Of a stretch of DNA of 64,000 nucleotides, positions 51,630 to 59,493 are shown piece after piece. This stretch comes from Acidobacteriota bacterium (GTDB lineage: Bacteria > Acidobacteriota > Terriglobia > Acidiferrales > UBA7541). How positions within the stretch are numbered: the first letter of the stretch is position 1; every line of letters starts with the position of its first letter. The translations under genes were made by a program, and so were the position numbers. Below the pieces are notes generated by a model. That model saw only the letters and a list, made by a program, of their open reading frames with translations, was not told the DNA's origin and made no database searches. The stretch is taken from the NCBI GenBank assembly GCA_013289715.1, contig JABCZJ010000002.1:244786-308785 (forward strand). Direction: 5' to 3'.

Positions 51630-53567
51630 ATGAAATCCAATAATTCTCAAGCGGCGAGTACTGCCGCGCAAGAGCTACAGCGTCGCATCAACGAGCGGTT
51701 TGGTGTGCTTCCGAACTTCTTCCGGCTCTCGCCCGAGACTCCGGAGATCACCGAAAAACTGTGGGGATTTGCGCAAGCAGCCTATCTCGATAACCCCCTC
51801 CCCTCTGTCTTCAAAGAACGACTTTTCGTTCAACTTTCCCGCTTCTGCGCAGTCCGCTACTGCATAGCCCGCCACACGGGATTCTTGATTGGACTTGGCC
51901 GGCCGGCCGGCGACAAAGATGGCGGCGCGGCAAACATCGTGGATGTAGTCAAATTGCTGCGGCGGCCGCTTCCACGAGGGGCTGAGCTGAAGTCGCGCCT
52001 TTTGTTTTGTTCGCAATGTCCCGCGCCTCTTTTTGAAATGCCTGCGGCCGACACCCAGATGGAAGATGCGATTTTTTCTCTCGCCAGTCATCTGTTCTTG
52101 CAAACGGCGGATGCTCCGGAATGCCTTGATGCACTGGAACGATTGCTGGGCACCGTTCGACTGCAGTACCTGCTGCTTTTCTTGGCGTTCGTCCGCGCGG
52201 CGCACTACTGGACCAAGGTGCATCCTGAAATCCAGCTGGACGATGACATCAAGCAGCTTCTTGCGACGCATGAAGCACTCGCGAGTTGCATTCTTGCCGA
52301 GCCAGAAACCGACAGCGACAAGGTTACTCAATCCATTTTGGACGAGCTTCCCGCGTTGCGCCTGCAAGCCGATAAGGCGACCGGCTTGCTCGCCGCAATC
52401 GTGGATTCTTCCGACGATGCGATTATCAGCAAGACTTTACAGGGCGTCATCACCAGTTGGAACAGAGGTGCCGAGCGGCTTTTTGGATACACAGCGAAAG
52501 AAGCCGTAGGCCGGCCGATCTCGATGATCATTCCCTTCGAGCGCCGGGACGAGGAAACCACAATCCTGGCGCGACTCAGCCAGGGCGACCGCATCGATCA
52601 TTTCGACACTGTTCGTGTGCGAAAAGATGGCACGAAGCTTGAGATATCACTGACAATTTCTCCCGTCAGAAACGCCGCTGGAGAAATCATCGGTGCTTCG
52701 AAAATAGCGCGCGATATCAGCGCGCGCAAGCGGGTGGAGCGCGAATTGCACGAGAGCGAACAACGTTTTCGCACGCTCGCTGATGCGCTCGATACGCAAG
52801 TGCAATTTCGCACGCAAGAGTTGCGTCGGCGCAACGCTGAGATTCTTCAGCAGTCCGATCAGCTGCGCGACCTTTCGGGAAGATTGATGGCTACCCAGGA
52901 CGAGGAGCGCCGGCGCATCGCCCGTGACTTGCACGACAGCGCGGGCCAGAATCTGGCTGCTCTCGCGATGACTCTTTCGCGAATCGAGGACGAAGCGAAG
53001 CGCGACCCTGTGCGACTGTCCCAAACCGTCACAGATGCCCGGGAATTAATTGAGGATCTCTCAAAGGAGATACGGACTACCTCTTATCTTCTGCACCCGC
53101 CCATGCTGGACGAACTGGGACTTTCTTCTGCGCTTGGCTGGTACCTGGAGGGACTTGAGCAACGCAGCGGACTTAGTATTGAGCTGAATATTCCCGCCGA
53201 CTTCGGAAGGCTTGCCCCGGATGTGGAACTCGCCATATTTCGCCTGGTGCAGGAATGCTTGACCAACATCCATCGCCATTCAGGAAGCAAGACTGCCGTG
53301 ATCCGTATCACTCGTGAGCCCGACAAGATTTATGCACAGGTTCAGGACCATGGGAAGGGCATGTCCCCTGAACGATTCGCGGAGGTTCAATCCCAAGGTG
53401 CCGGGTTGGGCGTCGGGATCAGGGGAATGCGAGAGCGGGTGCGGCAGGCCCATGGCGAATTGACTGTGGATTCCAATGCTTTAGGTACAACGATTACCGC
53501 CGTTTTCCCGACTAAGACAGCCGCCGCCAAGGAACAGGGCCCAATTTCGCGACACAGCGTCGCGTGA
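51630..53567 (+). CDS. Histidine kinase with N-terminal AhpD-like domain, PAS and HisKA_3
   Basis: A 645-residue soluble kinase. The first 230 residues resemble carboxymuconolactone decarboxylase/AhpD-like proteins: FRLSPETPEITEKLWGFAQ, then ERLFVQLSRFCAVRYCIARHTGF with a Cys and a His spaced YC-x3-H as in the AhpD active site. A PAS domain follows at about 245-365 (IVDSSDDAIISKTLQGVITSWN). Next comes a HisKA_3 dimerisation domain (RRRIARDLHDSAGQNLAAL with the phospho-His) and a NarL-type HATPase (VQECLTNIHRHSGS, DHGKGM, GLGVGIRGMRERV). Fusion of an AhpD-like module to a kinase suggests peroxide or thiol-redox sensing, which is inference. The ATG at 51630 has AAGGTGGG ahead. Cognate partner probably the divergent receiver protein. 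Confidence 0.88.
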   Translation: MKSNNSQAASTAAQELQRRINERFGVLPNFFRLSPETPEITEKLWGFAQAAYLDNPLPSVFKERLFVQLSRFCAVRYCIARHTGFLIGLGRPAGDKDGGAANIVDVVKLLRRPLPRGAELKSRLLFCSQCPAPLFEMPAADTQMEDAIFSLASHLFLQTADAPECLDALERLLGTVRLQYLLLFLAFVRAAHYWTKVHPEIQLDDDIKQLLATHEALASCILAEPETDSDKVTQSILDELPALRLQADKATGLLAAIVDSSDDAIISKTLQGVITSWNRGAERLFGYTAKEAVGRPISMIIPFERRDEETTILARLSQGDRIDHFDTVRVRKDGTKLEISLTISPVRNAAGEIIGASKIARDISARKRVERELHESEQRFRTLADALDTQVQFRTQELRRRNAEILQQSDQLRDLSGRLMATQDEERRRIARDLHDSAGQNLAALAMTLSRIEDEAKRDPVRLSQTVTDARELIEDLSKEIRTTSYLLHPPMLDELGLSSALGWYLEGLEQRSGLSIELNIPADFGRLAPDVELAIFRLVQECLTNIHRHSGSKTAVIRITREPDKIYAQVQDHGKGMSPERFAEVQSQGAGLGVGIRGMRERVRQAHGELTVDSNALGTTITAVFPTKTAAAKEQGPISRHSVA

Positions 53568-53860
53568 TTGCCTCGCGCAACAGTCAAATTCGTGCAACTT
53601 TAGGTTTTCCGCAACACGTTCATAGCTCGCGCTCCTTGCATCGTCAACACCCGATAAGTCGTGCGGGTTCAAACGGCCGGTAGCCGTAACTCGCCTGCCG
53701 GCGGAGCGCCCGTTCCGCTTAGCGCGGGTGCGGGTGGATGGCAAAATTGAAGGCTTCGCCGTACAGCGTTGGTAATCCCAGTATACAGTCTCGGCTCTAT
53801 CGTTGAGGGCGATTCACTCTTGCATAATTGAACGATTCACAAATTCTCCGGAGGTGTACC

Positions 53861-54409
53861 GTGCAGCAAACAGAACTGAGAGAGCTTTACGTTGACGAGT
53901 TGAAGGACATTTACAGCGCAGAAACGCAGTTGGTGAAAGCCCTTCCGAAAATGGCGAAGGCTGCGGTTTCCGCAGAACTACGCAATGGATTTGTACAGCA
54001 CCTCGAACAAACCAGGGAGCATGTTTCGCGGCTGGAGCAGATCTTCGACGACCTCGACGAGACGCCAACGGGCAAACATTGTAAGGGCATGGAGGGTCTG
54101 ATCAAAGAAGGCGGCGAAGCTGCCGAGGAAGATTATGAGCGTGACGCGAAGGATGCTGCTCTGATCGGCGCAGCGCAGCGAGTAGAGCATTATGAAATCG
54201 CGGCGTACGGCACCGTGCGCGCGATGGCCGAGAAACTTGGTGAAGGCAAAGCCGTAAGCCTTCTCAGCCAGACTCTGCAGGAAGAAAAAGATACAGACGT
54301 AAAATTGTCCAAACTCGCGGACAAGATGACAATCGAAGAAGGCGGCGAAAGCAAACCGGAAGGAACCTCAGGGACTCGAAAGGTGAAGGGCAAGGCCGCG
54401 CGGGCGTAA
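53861..54409 (+). CDS. DUF892 ferritin-like stress protein (YciE/YciF type)
   Basis: A 182-residue protein of the YciE/YciF family (DUF892): ELRELYVDELKDIYSAETQLVKALPKMAKAAVSAELRNGFVQHLEQT and the late GAAQRVEHYEIAAYGTVRAMAEKLGE with EEKDTDVKLS. The family folds as a ferritin-like four-helix bundle with Glu/His ligands and is induced by osmotic and oxidative stress in many bacteria. The start is GTG at 53861, five bases after CGGAGGTG. It opens the block of stress-associated genes that follows. Basic C-terminus (KVKGKAARA) resembles DNA-contacting tails; the meaning is unknown. Confidence 0.9.
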   Translation: MQQTELRELYVDELKDIYSAETQLVKALPKMAKAAVSAELRNGFVQHLEQTREHVSRLEQIFDDLDETPTGKHCKGMEGLIKEGGEAAEEDYERDAKDAALIGAAQRVEHYEIAAYGTVRAMAEKLGEGKAVSLLSQTLQEEKDTDVKLSKLADKMTIEEGGESKPEGTSGTRKVKGKAARA

Positions 54410-54457
54410 TCCTGTCCGATCGCCATAGCAAGTCGTACTGCCGCGGAAACCGGAGCA

Positions 54458-54850
54458 GTGCCGGGTCCGCGGCAGATTTCTTGGCGCGAAGTGGGAGCGA
54501 AATTGTTAATCACGCAACTCATTTTCCGTTTCGTCGTTGGCGGCTTGGTCGTCACAGCGTTCGCCGCTCTGGGCGACGTCCTTAAGCCCAAAAGTTTTGC
54601 CGGCCTGTTCGGGGCTGCGCCTTCCGTCGCGCTCGCCACTGTCGGACTGACGATCGTGGCAGAGGGTAAGATCTATGCTGCGATCGAGGCCCGCTCGATG
54701 ATTGTGGGCGCATTCGCCTTCTGTGCGTATGCCACATTATGCAGCCGGTTGATGATCAGGAATCGAATGCATTCGAAATATGCTTCGACTTCTGCGCTTG
54801 CCCTGTGGTTGATTTGCGCCCTGGGAGTCTGGGCAATCGCTTTGCGCTAA
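54458..54850 (+). CDS. DUF3147-like membrane protein
   Basis: A 130-residue protein with four hydrophobic helices (FVVGGLVVTAFAALG, FAGLFGAAPSVALATVGLTI, MIVGAFAFCAYATLC, ALALWLICALGVWAIAL). The GLFGAAPSVALA segment parallels the GLFLAFPAIFPASA segment of the next protein, hence the DUF3147 label. Start by GTG is not strongly marked. It ends 3 bases before the next gene and the two are surely cotranscribed. Their role is unknown; a paired small membrane complex is plausible. Confidence 0.65.
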   Translation: MPGPRQISWREVGAKLLITQLIFRFVVGGLVVTAFAALGDVLKPKSFAGLFGAAPSVALATVGLTIVAEGKIYAAIEARSMIVGAFAFCAYATLCSRLMIRNRMHSKYASTSALALWLICALGVWAIALR

Positions 54851-54856
54851 CGAGTG

Positions 54857-55285
54857 ATGAAAATAACTTTCGATTTGTCAACTCTCGCAGGAACCAGGTG
54901 GTATGAATACGGCGTCCGTTTCTTGTTTGGGGGCGCCATCACGGTGATCGCGGGTTTGCTGGCCAAACGGTTCGGCCCCATATTCGGCGGACTTTTCCTC
55001 GCATTCCCGGCTATCTTTCCCGCGAGCGCCACGCTCGTTGAAAAACACGAGCGGGAAAAGAAGTGGAAGGCAGGAATTACGAACACCACGCGGGGGCGAC
55101 AAGCAGCAGCGCTGGATGCTCGGGGCGCCGCGGTGGGCAGTATTGGCCTCGCCTGTTTCGCTTGGTTTGTTTGGAAATTGCTTCCCGTCTGGAACGCCGG
55201 AGTGGTGCTCTTGGTAGCACTCAGTCTGTGGCTCGGCGTGTCGGTTCTAGCCTGGGAGGCGAGCAAAAAGCATTCAAGACGCTAA
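54857..55285 (+). CDS. DUF3147 family membrane protein
   Basis: A 142-residue inner-membrane protein with the DUF3147 signature: YEYGVRFLFGGAITVIAGLLAKRFGPIFGGLFLAFPAIFPASATLVEKHE. A charged middle segment (REKKWKAGITNTTRGRQAAALDARG) separates it from two last helices. The family is of unknown function and commonly found in soil bacteria as neighbouring pairs. ATG at 54857 follows an in-frame GTG at 54854. Converges closely on the pyrophosphatase gene, 3 bases apart. Confidence 0.85.
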   Translation: MKITFDLSTLAGTRWYEYGVRFLFGGAITVIAGLLAKRFGPIFGGLFLAFPAIFPASATLVEKHEREKKWKAGITNTTRGRQAAALDARGAAVGSIGLACFAWFVWKLLPVWNAGVVLLVALSLWLGVSVLAWEASKKHSRR

Positions 55286-55288
55286 CCG

Positions 55289-55855
55289 TTACTTACGTGC
55301 ATTCGCTCGCATGCCATCTTTAACACGGCGCCGCGCTTCGCCCGGGCCCTTCACTCCGATGATCGAATACGTTTTGCCCAGCATCTTGTGGTAATTCACA
55401 AAGAATGCTTCCAGCTCACGAACAAACTTTTTCCCCAAGTCGTCTACGTGCTTTACGTACGCGTAGCTGTGATTCTCCTGCTCGACCGCAACGATACGGT
55501 CGTTGCGTTCTTTTTTCTTTTTCTTGCCTTGCTCGCCCTTGATCACACCCACAACACGGCATTTTAGGAGACATCCAGGGAAAGCCGGTTCATCCATCAG
55601 AACGAGCACGTCTGTCGGATCTCCATCCTCGGCGAGAGTTGAGGGAATGAAGCCAAAATCATAGGGAAACGCCATTCCGGCGGGCAACACTTTCATCAGC
55701 TGGAAAATCTTCTGCTCAGGGTCGAATGCGTACTTGTTCCGGCTTCCCTTAGGTGTTTCGATAATGACTCGGATTGCCTGCTTGTCATCCGCATCGATGG
55801 CACTCAGCCGCGACGGATTGGCTAGACCGTTACTCCTGACTTTTTTCGTGGCCAT
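55289..55855 (-). CDS. ppa: Inorganic pyrophosphatase (family I)
   Basis: A 188-residue soluble pyrophosphatase, splitting PPi to two phosphates and so driving biosynthesis. The family I metal motif DGDPTDVLVLMDEP (D-G-D-P-x-D) is intact, with the substrate loop around KGSRNKYAFDPE and the FPYDFGFIPST segment. An unusual lysine-rich stretch (KGEQGKKKKKERNDR) sits in the middle, and YVKHVDDLGK and EAFFVNYHKMLGK belong to the family end. GGAAAAAGG-type purine bases precede the ATG. It is longer than E. coli Ppa mainly at the N-terminus. Its place inside a stress gene block is odd for a housekeeping enzyme, so a second pyrophosphatase gene elsewhere is possible. Confidence 0.93.
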   Translation of the reverse strand: MATKKVRSNGLANPSRLSAIDADDKQAIRVIIETPKGSRNKYAFDPEQKIFQLMKVLPAGMAFPYDFGFIPSTLAEDGDPTDVLVLMDEPAFPGCLLKCRVVGVIKGEQGKKKKKERNDRIVAVEQENHSYAYVKHVDDLGKKFVRELEAFFVNYHKMLGKTYSIIGVKGPGEARRRVKDGMRANARK

Positions 55856-55923
55856 GCCGTTTCACCTTTTTCCGCTCCAGAGTCAAGGACTGTATAGCGA
55901 GCTCATTTATAGAGACTGAATTC

Positions 55924-56376
55924 TTATTCTGTCGTGACGATATCTTTGATTTTCGCGTACTGTTCGCTCGATACGACGTGCTTTGCAATCAATTCGGCCG
56001 GCTCACGATAAGGCCGGTTTCTGATAATTCGTCGCGCGGTCACGCCAGAAATGTCCGGCAATTCCGTGAGTTCGCTCTCCGACGCGGAGTTTAGGTTGAC
56101 GACATGGTGTCCGCCCTGAACCCAACCCTGTCGTACGCCTTCGGCGAAAGCACGCGCTTCTCTGGCGGCTTCATCTGCTACTCGACCCAGCTCGCGCCCC
56201 GCTGCCTGGATTTCCGGCTTTGCTCGGTCGGTTGCCTTCGCAGCTTCGGCCCGAGTCTTGTCCTCACGTTCTTTCCGCTGTTGGGCCGTCTCGTTCGTGG
56301 CGCAGCCACACATCGTCGATAGCAGGAGTGCAATCCCAAGCGCGGCAGAAATGTTCGTCACTGGTCCGGATCTCAT
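55924..56376 (-). CDS. Lipoprotein with helix-hairpin-helix domain
   Basis: A 150-residue protein with a lipoprotein signal (ALGIALLLSTMCGC, Cys as lipid site), a long charged helix (AQQRKEREDKTRAEAAKATDRAKPE and DEAAREARAFAEGVRQGW), and a ComEA-like helix-hairpin-helix at the C-terminus (VNLNSASESELTELPDISGVTARRIIRNRPYR). HHH motifs bind DNA backbone, and ComEA is part of DNA uptake; here the role is open because the HHH could also be a fold element. It is separated by 22 bases from the DUF3309 gene stop and reads the same way. Confidence 0.85.
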   Translation of the reverse strand: MRSGPVTNISAALGIALLLSTMCGCATNETAQQRKEREDKTRAEAAKATDRAKPEIQAAGRELGRVADEAAREARAFAEGVRQGWVQGGHHVVNLNSASESELTELPDISGVTARRIIRNRPYREPAELIAKHVVSSEQYAKIKDIVTTE

Positions 56377-56398
56377 GGGAGTAGCGTTTGCTCGGCGC

Positions 56399-56551
56399 TC
56401 AACGCAATGCGCCGAGAAGATATAAGACTAACAAAATCAGGAGCACCGTCCCGACGATTCCGAGTCCCCCACCGGTGCCCCAGCGCGAATATCCGTAATA
56501 GCCGCCGCCGCCGGCGAACAAAAGAACCAAAATCACGATCAGTAACAGCAT
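56399..56551 (-). CDS. DUF3309 small membrane protein
   Basis: A 50-residue protein, not counted by length filters. It reads as two hydrophobic helices around a glycine/tyrosine turn: LLLIVILVLLFAGGGGYYGY, then TGGGLGIVGTVLLILLVLYLLG. This is the DUF3309 pattern, common next to stress genes. AGGAGAGG lies about eight bases before the ATG. Confidence 0.85.
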   Translation of the reverse strand: MLLLIVILVLLFAGGGGYYGYSRWGTGGGLGIVGTVLLILLVLYLLGALR

Positions 56552-56631
56552 TTAGGGTCCTCTCCTACAGCGATCGATTCTTGAACTCCCGAGAGGCGCT
56601 GCTTGCGAACTCTCTCACCTCCCGATTCAAG

Positions 56632-56898
56632 CTAACTTGCGGACTTCTTTCGATTCTTGCGATTGAGACGTGAGGCTTTGCTGCGCTGCCGTGGAGCTCC
56701 GGCGGTGCGACGCCGACCGGCTCGAGAGGCAGAACGTCGCTTGCTAGCACGCTTGGGGCTCGGTGGTCGCCGGCGCGCCTTGCGGAACGACGGGTCCACT
56801 TTCGCTGCCACAGCTCCAAGCGTCGAGCCAATTGATCGGGCCACGGTGGTGAGGAAATCATCATCTCGTGCACCCGACTTACGTTCGGTAATTTTCAT
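56632..56898 (-). CDS. Small highly basic protein
   Basis: An 88-residue protein with a mixed first 30 residues (ARDDDFLTTVARSIGSTLGAVAAK) followed by an Arg/Lys/Ser/Pro-rich tail like histone H1-type proteins (RRRPPSPKRASKRRSAS). AGGAGAGGA directly precedes the ATG, similar to the DUF3309 gene. It probably binds DNA or polyphosphate; inference only. Confidence 0.7.
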   Translation of the reverse strand: MKITERKSGARDDDFLTTVARSIGSTLGAVAAKVDPSFRKARRRPPSPKRASKRRSASRAGRRRTAGAPRQRSKASRLNRKNRKKSAS

Positions 56899-56934
56899 TG
56901 TCCTCTCCTGAAGGGCTCCTGGACGCGAGGTTCA

Positions 56935-57213
56935 CTATGATGATGAGCTCTTTGCTTCACGAAAGGCCTGTTCCCCAACTTCCTTCGCCTGGCGCACTCG
57001 TCCTTTTGCTTCGTCAATACCTTGCCGCGCGCTCCGGGTGAGTTTCTGACCGGCCGCGACAGCCCCATCCACACCGTCTTTCGCACTCTCCAGAATGGAT
57101 TCGCGTGTGTCTTGGCCGGATGCGGGAGCGAACAGTACCCCCAGAGCGGCACCGATACCGAGACCTGCCGCAAATGCAGAAACCGATCCGGCCCATTTCA
57201 TTCTGCCGCTCAT
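56935..57213 (-). CDS. YtxH domain protein
   Basis: A 92-residue protein with one membrane helix (AGSVSAFAAGLGIGAALGVLFAPASGQDTRE), the YtxH hallmark GIGAALGVLFAPxSGxxTR. A long amphipathic helix follows (DGVDGAVAAGQKLTRSARQGIDEAKGRVRQAK). GGAGG precedes the ATG at 57213. YtxH proteins are associated with general stress response. Two earlier in-frame ATGs exist but are less well marked. Confidence 0.85.
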   Translation of the reverse strand: MSGRMKWAGSVSAFAAGLGIGAALGVLFAPASGQDTRESILESAKDGVDGAVAAGQKLTRSARQGIDEAKGRVRQAKEVGEQAFREAKSSSS

Positions 57214-57270
57214 AAGATCCTCCATTTCGCTTTCATTGCGTTGTCCTTGATTCACTACTGATCGCGCCTC

Positions 57271-57291
57271 CCATCGATCTTTTCTCGATGG
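57271..57291. repeat. Inverted repeat between YtxH and GSP17M-like genes
   Basis: Perfect 7-base arms CCATCGA and TCGATGG with a 7-base loop, in the minus-strand gap. May weaken read-through from 57334 gene; no T-run beyond. Confidence 0.4.
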
Positions 57292-57333
57292 AAAGTGAGG
57301 AGGAAGCCCAAAATCGAACTTCCTCCCCTGAAA

Positions 57334-57912
57334 CTACCGGCTGCCGCCCGAACTTGTGCGTCGAACCTGCGGCCCGTCGGCCTTCACGTTTGCAGAAGAC
57401 TCACCGGTCGAGGAGATGTCCTCCGCATTCGTGTTCTTTAGGATTTCCTTGGCTCGCTTGATTTCGTCCGAGGTGTCACAGTGAACCGAGAGGAGAATAC
57501 CGCCCTTCTGCAGGCGTCCTTCATAACGCTTCGCTTCGTACTCTGGAATGCCCAGGCCAATGAGCGCGCCTGTGACTCCGCCGACGGCTCCTCCAACCCC
57601 GAGCCCGGCAAGCCCCGCCATGATTGGACCAGCAGCTATAAAAGGCCCAAGCCCAGGGATCGCCAGCATACCGACGCCCGCGAGCAAACCAAGTGCTCCG
57701 CCGAGCACCGCGCCAGTGCTGGCGCCCGCTGTCGCACCCTCGGGAGCCTTGGTGGCTTTTTCGGTCGCGATTGGTTTCGGGCCGAGATTCTCAGGGAGAA
57801 GAGCGGAAATATCAGAAGCGGAAAACCCGGCCTTTACCAAGCTGTCGGTGGCTAAATCCGCGGCAGCCACCGTCGTGTAAATCCCGAACACTGCTGTTTT
57901 CTTATTTTCCAT
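57334..57912 (-). CDS. GSP17M-like (YflT) general stress protein with glycine-rich middle
   Basis: A 192-residue protein. The first 45 residues resemble the YflT/GSP17M stress domain (AVFGIYTTVAAADLATDSLVKAGFSASDISALLPEN). The middle is hydrophobic and Gly/Ala-rich (GAVLGGALGLLAGVGMLAIPGLGPFIAAGPI and GLAGLGVGGAVGGVTGALIGLGIP), likely two or three membrane-inserted helices. The C-terminal part has GGILLSVHCDTSDEIKRAKEILK, a repeat of the domain. AGGAGA lies eight bases before the ATG. Probably a membrane-linked stress protein. Confidence 0.85.
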   Translation of the reverse strand: MENKKTAVFGIYTTVAAADLATDSLVKAGFSASDISALLPENLGPKPIATEKATKAPEGATAGASTGAVLGGALGLLAGVGMLAIPGLGPFIAAGPIMAGLAGLGVGGAVGGVTGALIGLGIPEYEAKRYEGRLQKGGILLSVHCDTSDEIKRAKEILKNTNAEDISSTGESSANVKADGPQVRRTSSGGSR

Positions 57913-57957
57913 TTTGAATCTCCTGTTCGTTTCAATTTCGATGTCAGAGCATGACTG

Positions 57958-58353
57958 CTATTGAGTCGGAGGCGCGATTCTTAAATGATTTGTAACGTTC
58001 CCTGCACCTGCGACCTGCGCTGCTTTTTCACCGATGGCCGTCTTTTCGTCTTCCGTGCGTACGGGTCCTTTTAGAGTTACATGCCCGTCCTGAGTGATGA
58101 TCTTGATGTTATGCGCGTACGTGGACAGCGTTTTGTCTTGCATGAGCGCGCTGCGAATCTGCTTCGTTGTTGCGCGATCAGCAGGATTCATCTTCTGCTG
58201 GTCGGCGGTAGTAGCACCTTTGTTGGCATCGCCTTGATTCGTTTTGGTATTGTCCGGTGCCGGCTGCTGGTCCTGCTGAATGGGACCGGCTAGAACTGAA
58301 CCCGCAAAGAGCGTTGTGGCGGCAACTGACCACAAGTACTTTTTCAATCTCAT
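57958..58353 (-). CDS. Periplasmic BON-domain protein
   Basis: A 131-residue exported protein: signal peptide (LWSVAATTLFAGSVLAGP), a polar Gln/Thr linker, and one BON domain (ATTKQIRSALMQDKTLSTYAHNIKIITQDGHVTLKGPVRTEDEK with the conserved GHVTLxGxV). BON proteins such as OsmY help keep the outer membrane intact in osmotic stress. AGGAGA precedes the ATG. A GTTCTAGAAC palindrome at 58370-58379, 17 bases upstream, might be an operator. Confidence 0.9.
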   Translation of the reverse strand: MRLKKYLWSVAATTLFAGSVLAGPIQQDQQPAPDNTKTNQGDANKGATTADQQKMNPADRATTKQIRSALMQDKTLSTYAHNIKIITQDGHVTLKGPVRTEDEKTAIGEKAAQVAGAGNVTNHLRIAPPTQ

Positions 58354-58562
58354 CTAAATCTCCTTTTCCGTTCTAGAACCTTCGCGGATCGAATCGGAGT
58401 AGTCATTCGAAAGAAAAACGGCACTTCCTATAAACAACGTTTGGGAGTGGTGGGCCATACAGCGAAGCGAGTAGGCGCGAACAATTAAGCTTGTAGCGTT
58501 GCCGCGGGCTCGGGCTTCGGAGGGACATTGGACACCGATCGAATCCGTTCGCTGGGGTCGGG

Positions 58563-59062
58563 TCAGGCGTCCTTGATTTCGCGCAGAAGTCCACTGGCGA
58601 GGTCGTAGACGAGGCCGCGGACAGCGACACTCTTGGGAATCCAGGGATGGGTGCGGAGTTTCTGCAATTGGTGGCGGACATTTTCAGCAATGTTTTGAAG
58701 GCGTAGAAGAAGGCGGGAGGAACAGCGGCCGTTCCGGTGCGATTCGGGATTCTAGTGCGCAAATCCTGCTCGCCACTGTTCATCAAGCCGCAATCGGTGT
58801 GATCGATGACCATGATTTCCGCAGTGCCCAGCCGGTAGTGTGTTACCAGCAGCGAGCGCAGTGTGTCCTCCGTAACGATGCCTCCGGCGTTGCGGATGAT
58901 GTGCGCGTCTCCCGTCGTCAGCCCCAGGGTGCGAATGGAAACCCGGGTATCCATACAGGTCAGGACCGCAAGTTTGCGCTTGGGACGCGGTGTTTAATTG
59001 CGCCATTCAGGGGTGCGCGAGTAGATTTCGTTTGCTGCGAGCACTTCGTCGATGGCGCTCAT
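58563..59062 (-). pseudogene. Beta-carbonic anhydrase remnant
   Basis: A class beta carbonic anhydrase broken twice. From ATG 59062 it reads MSAIDEVLAANEIYSRTPEWRN and hits an in-frame TAA at 58996-58994. It continues with KLAVLTCMDTRV (the Cys and CxDxR dyad), AHIIRNAGGIVTEDTLRSLL and IDHTDCGL (second His and Cys). Near 58700-58710 a frameshift moves the reading frame, after which the family-like end ENVRHQLQKLRTHPWIPKSV and GLVYDLASGLLREIKDA follows to the TGA at 58565-58563. All zinc ligands are present, so decay is recent. Confidence 0.88.
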
Positions 59063-59181
59063 GGCCCGCATCGTTTAGCCCAGCCTCATCCGAGCCGCAC
59101 GGTGAAGTCAGACAACCGGTGCAAGTCTCGATTGGTCGCGTAACCGCAAGTGTGTTTTTCCACTGACAAAACCAGATTTGC

Positions 59182-59316
59182 TCAAATATCTTGCTGCGTT
59201 TCAGTCCGCAAACGGCGTGCGGCATCGATCTGCCGTAAATGTCCTTGCGTGATCTGGTGCAACACCTTCAACCGCTCCCGCTCCTTCATGCTCAACGCGA
59301 TCCGCTCCTCTGCCAT
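59182..59316 (-). mobile_element. Transposase N-terminal fragment of an ISNCY-like element
   Basis: A 44-codon fragment opening MAEERIALSMKERERLKVLHQI and going on to GHLRQIDAARRLR before a stop. This is the start of the helix-turn-helix of ISNCY-type transposases (usually SxKExERxKVLHxVxxGxLTQxxAAxRL). The catalytic domain is missing. The element end with two repeats lies directly upstream at 59341-59382. Points to a lost or decayed insertion. Confidence 0.75.
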
Positions 59317-59340
59317 CGGGCCCCCCGGCCCTTAGAAAAG

Positions 59341-59382
59341 CGGACATTCCTACTTTGCACAATCCGGACATTCTCATTTTGC
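59341..59382 (+). repeat. Direct repeats at an insertion-sequence end
   Basis: CGGACATTCCTACTTTGC and CGGACATTCTCATTTTGC stand in the same direction, 6 bases apart, next to the transposase fragment. Terminal repeats of this type are known from ISNCY-like ends; they would bind transposase. Confidence 0.7.
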
Positions 59383-59493
59383 GGCGACATACTGAACCAT
59401 TTTCTTGACATGTGAATACACCCACCATTAGTCTTCGCTCCCATTTGAGACAACGCCGAGCAGCTTGTTTGCTGCTACGCATGAGGGGCGCCG

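Larger units (their letters stand above)
59063..59493. other. Region with insertion-sequence debris
   Basis: Includes the transposase fragment and repeats; the remaining 59063-59181 and 59383-59493 show no gene. Confidence 0.6.

Noticed and set aside
53568..53860. Possible small gene on the minus strand upstream of DUF892
   Set aside because: The frame is Arg/Ser-rich and runs into the kinase gene antisense; nothing supports it.
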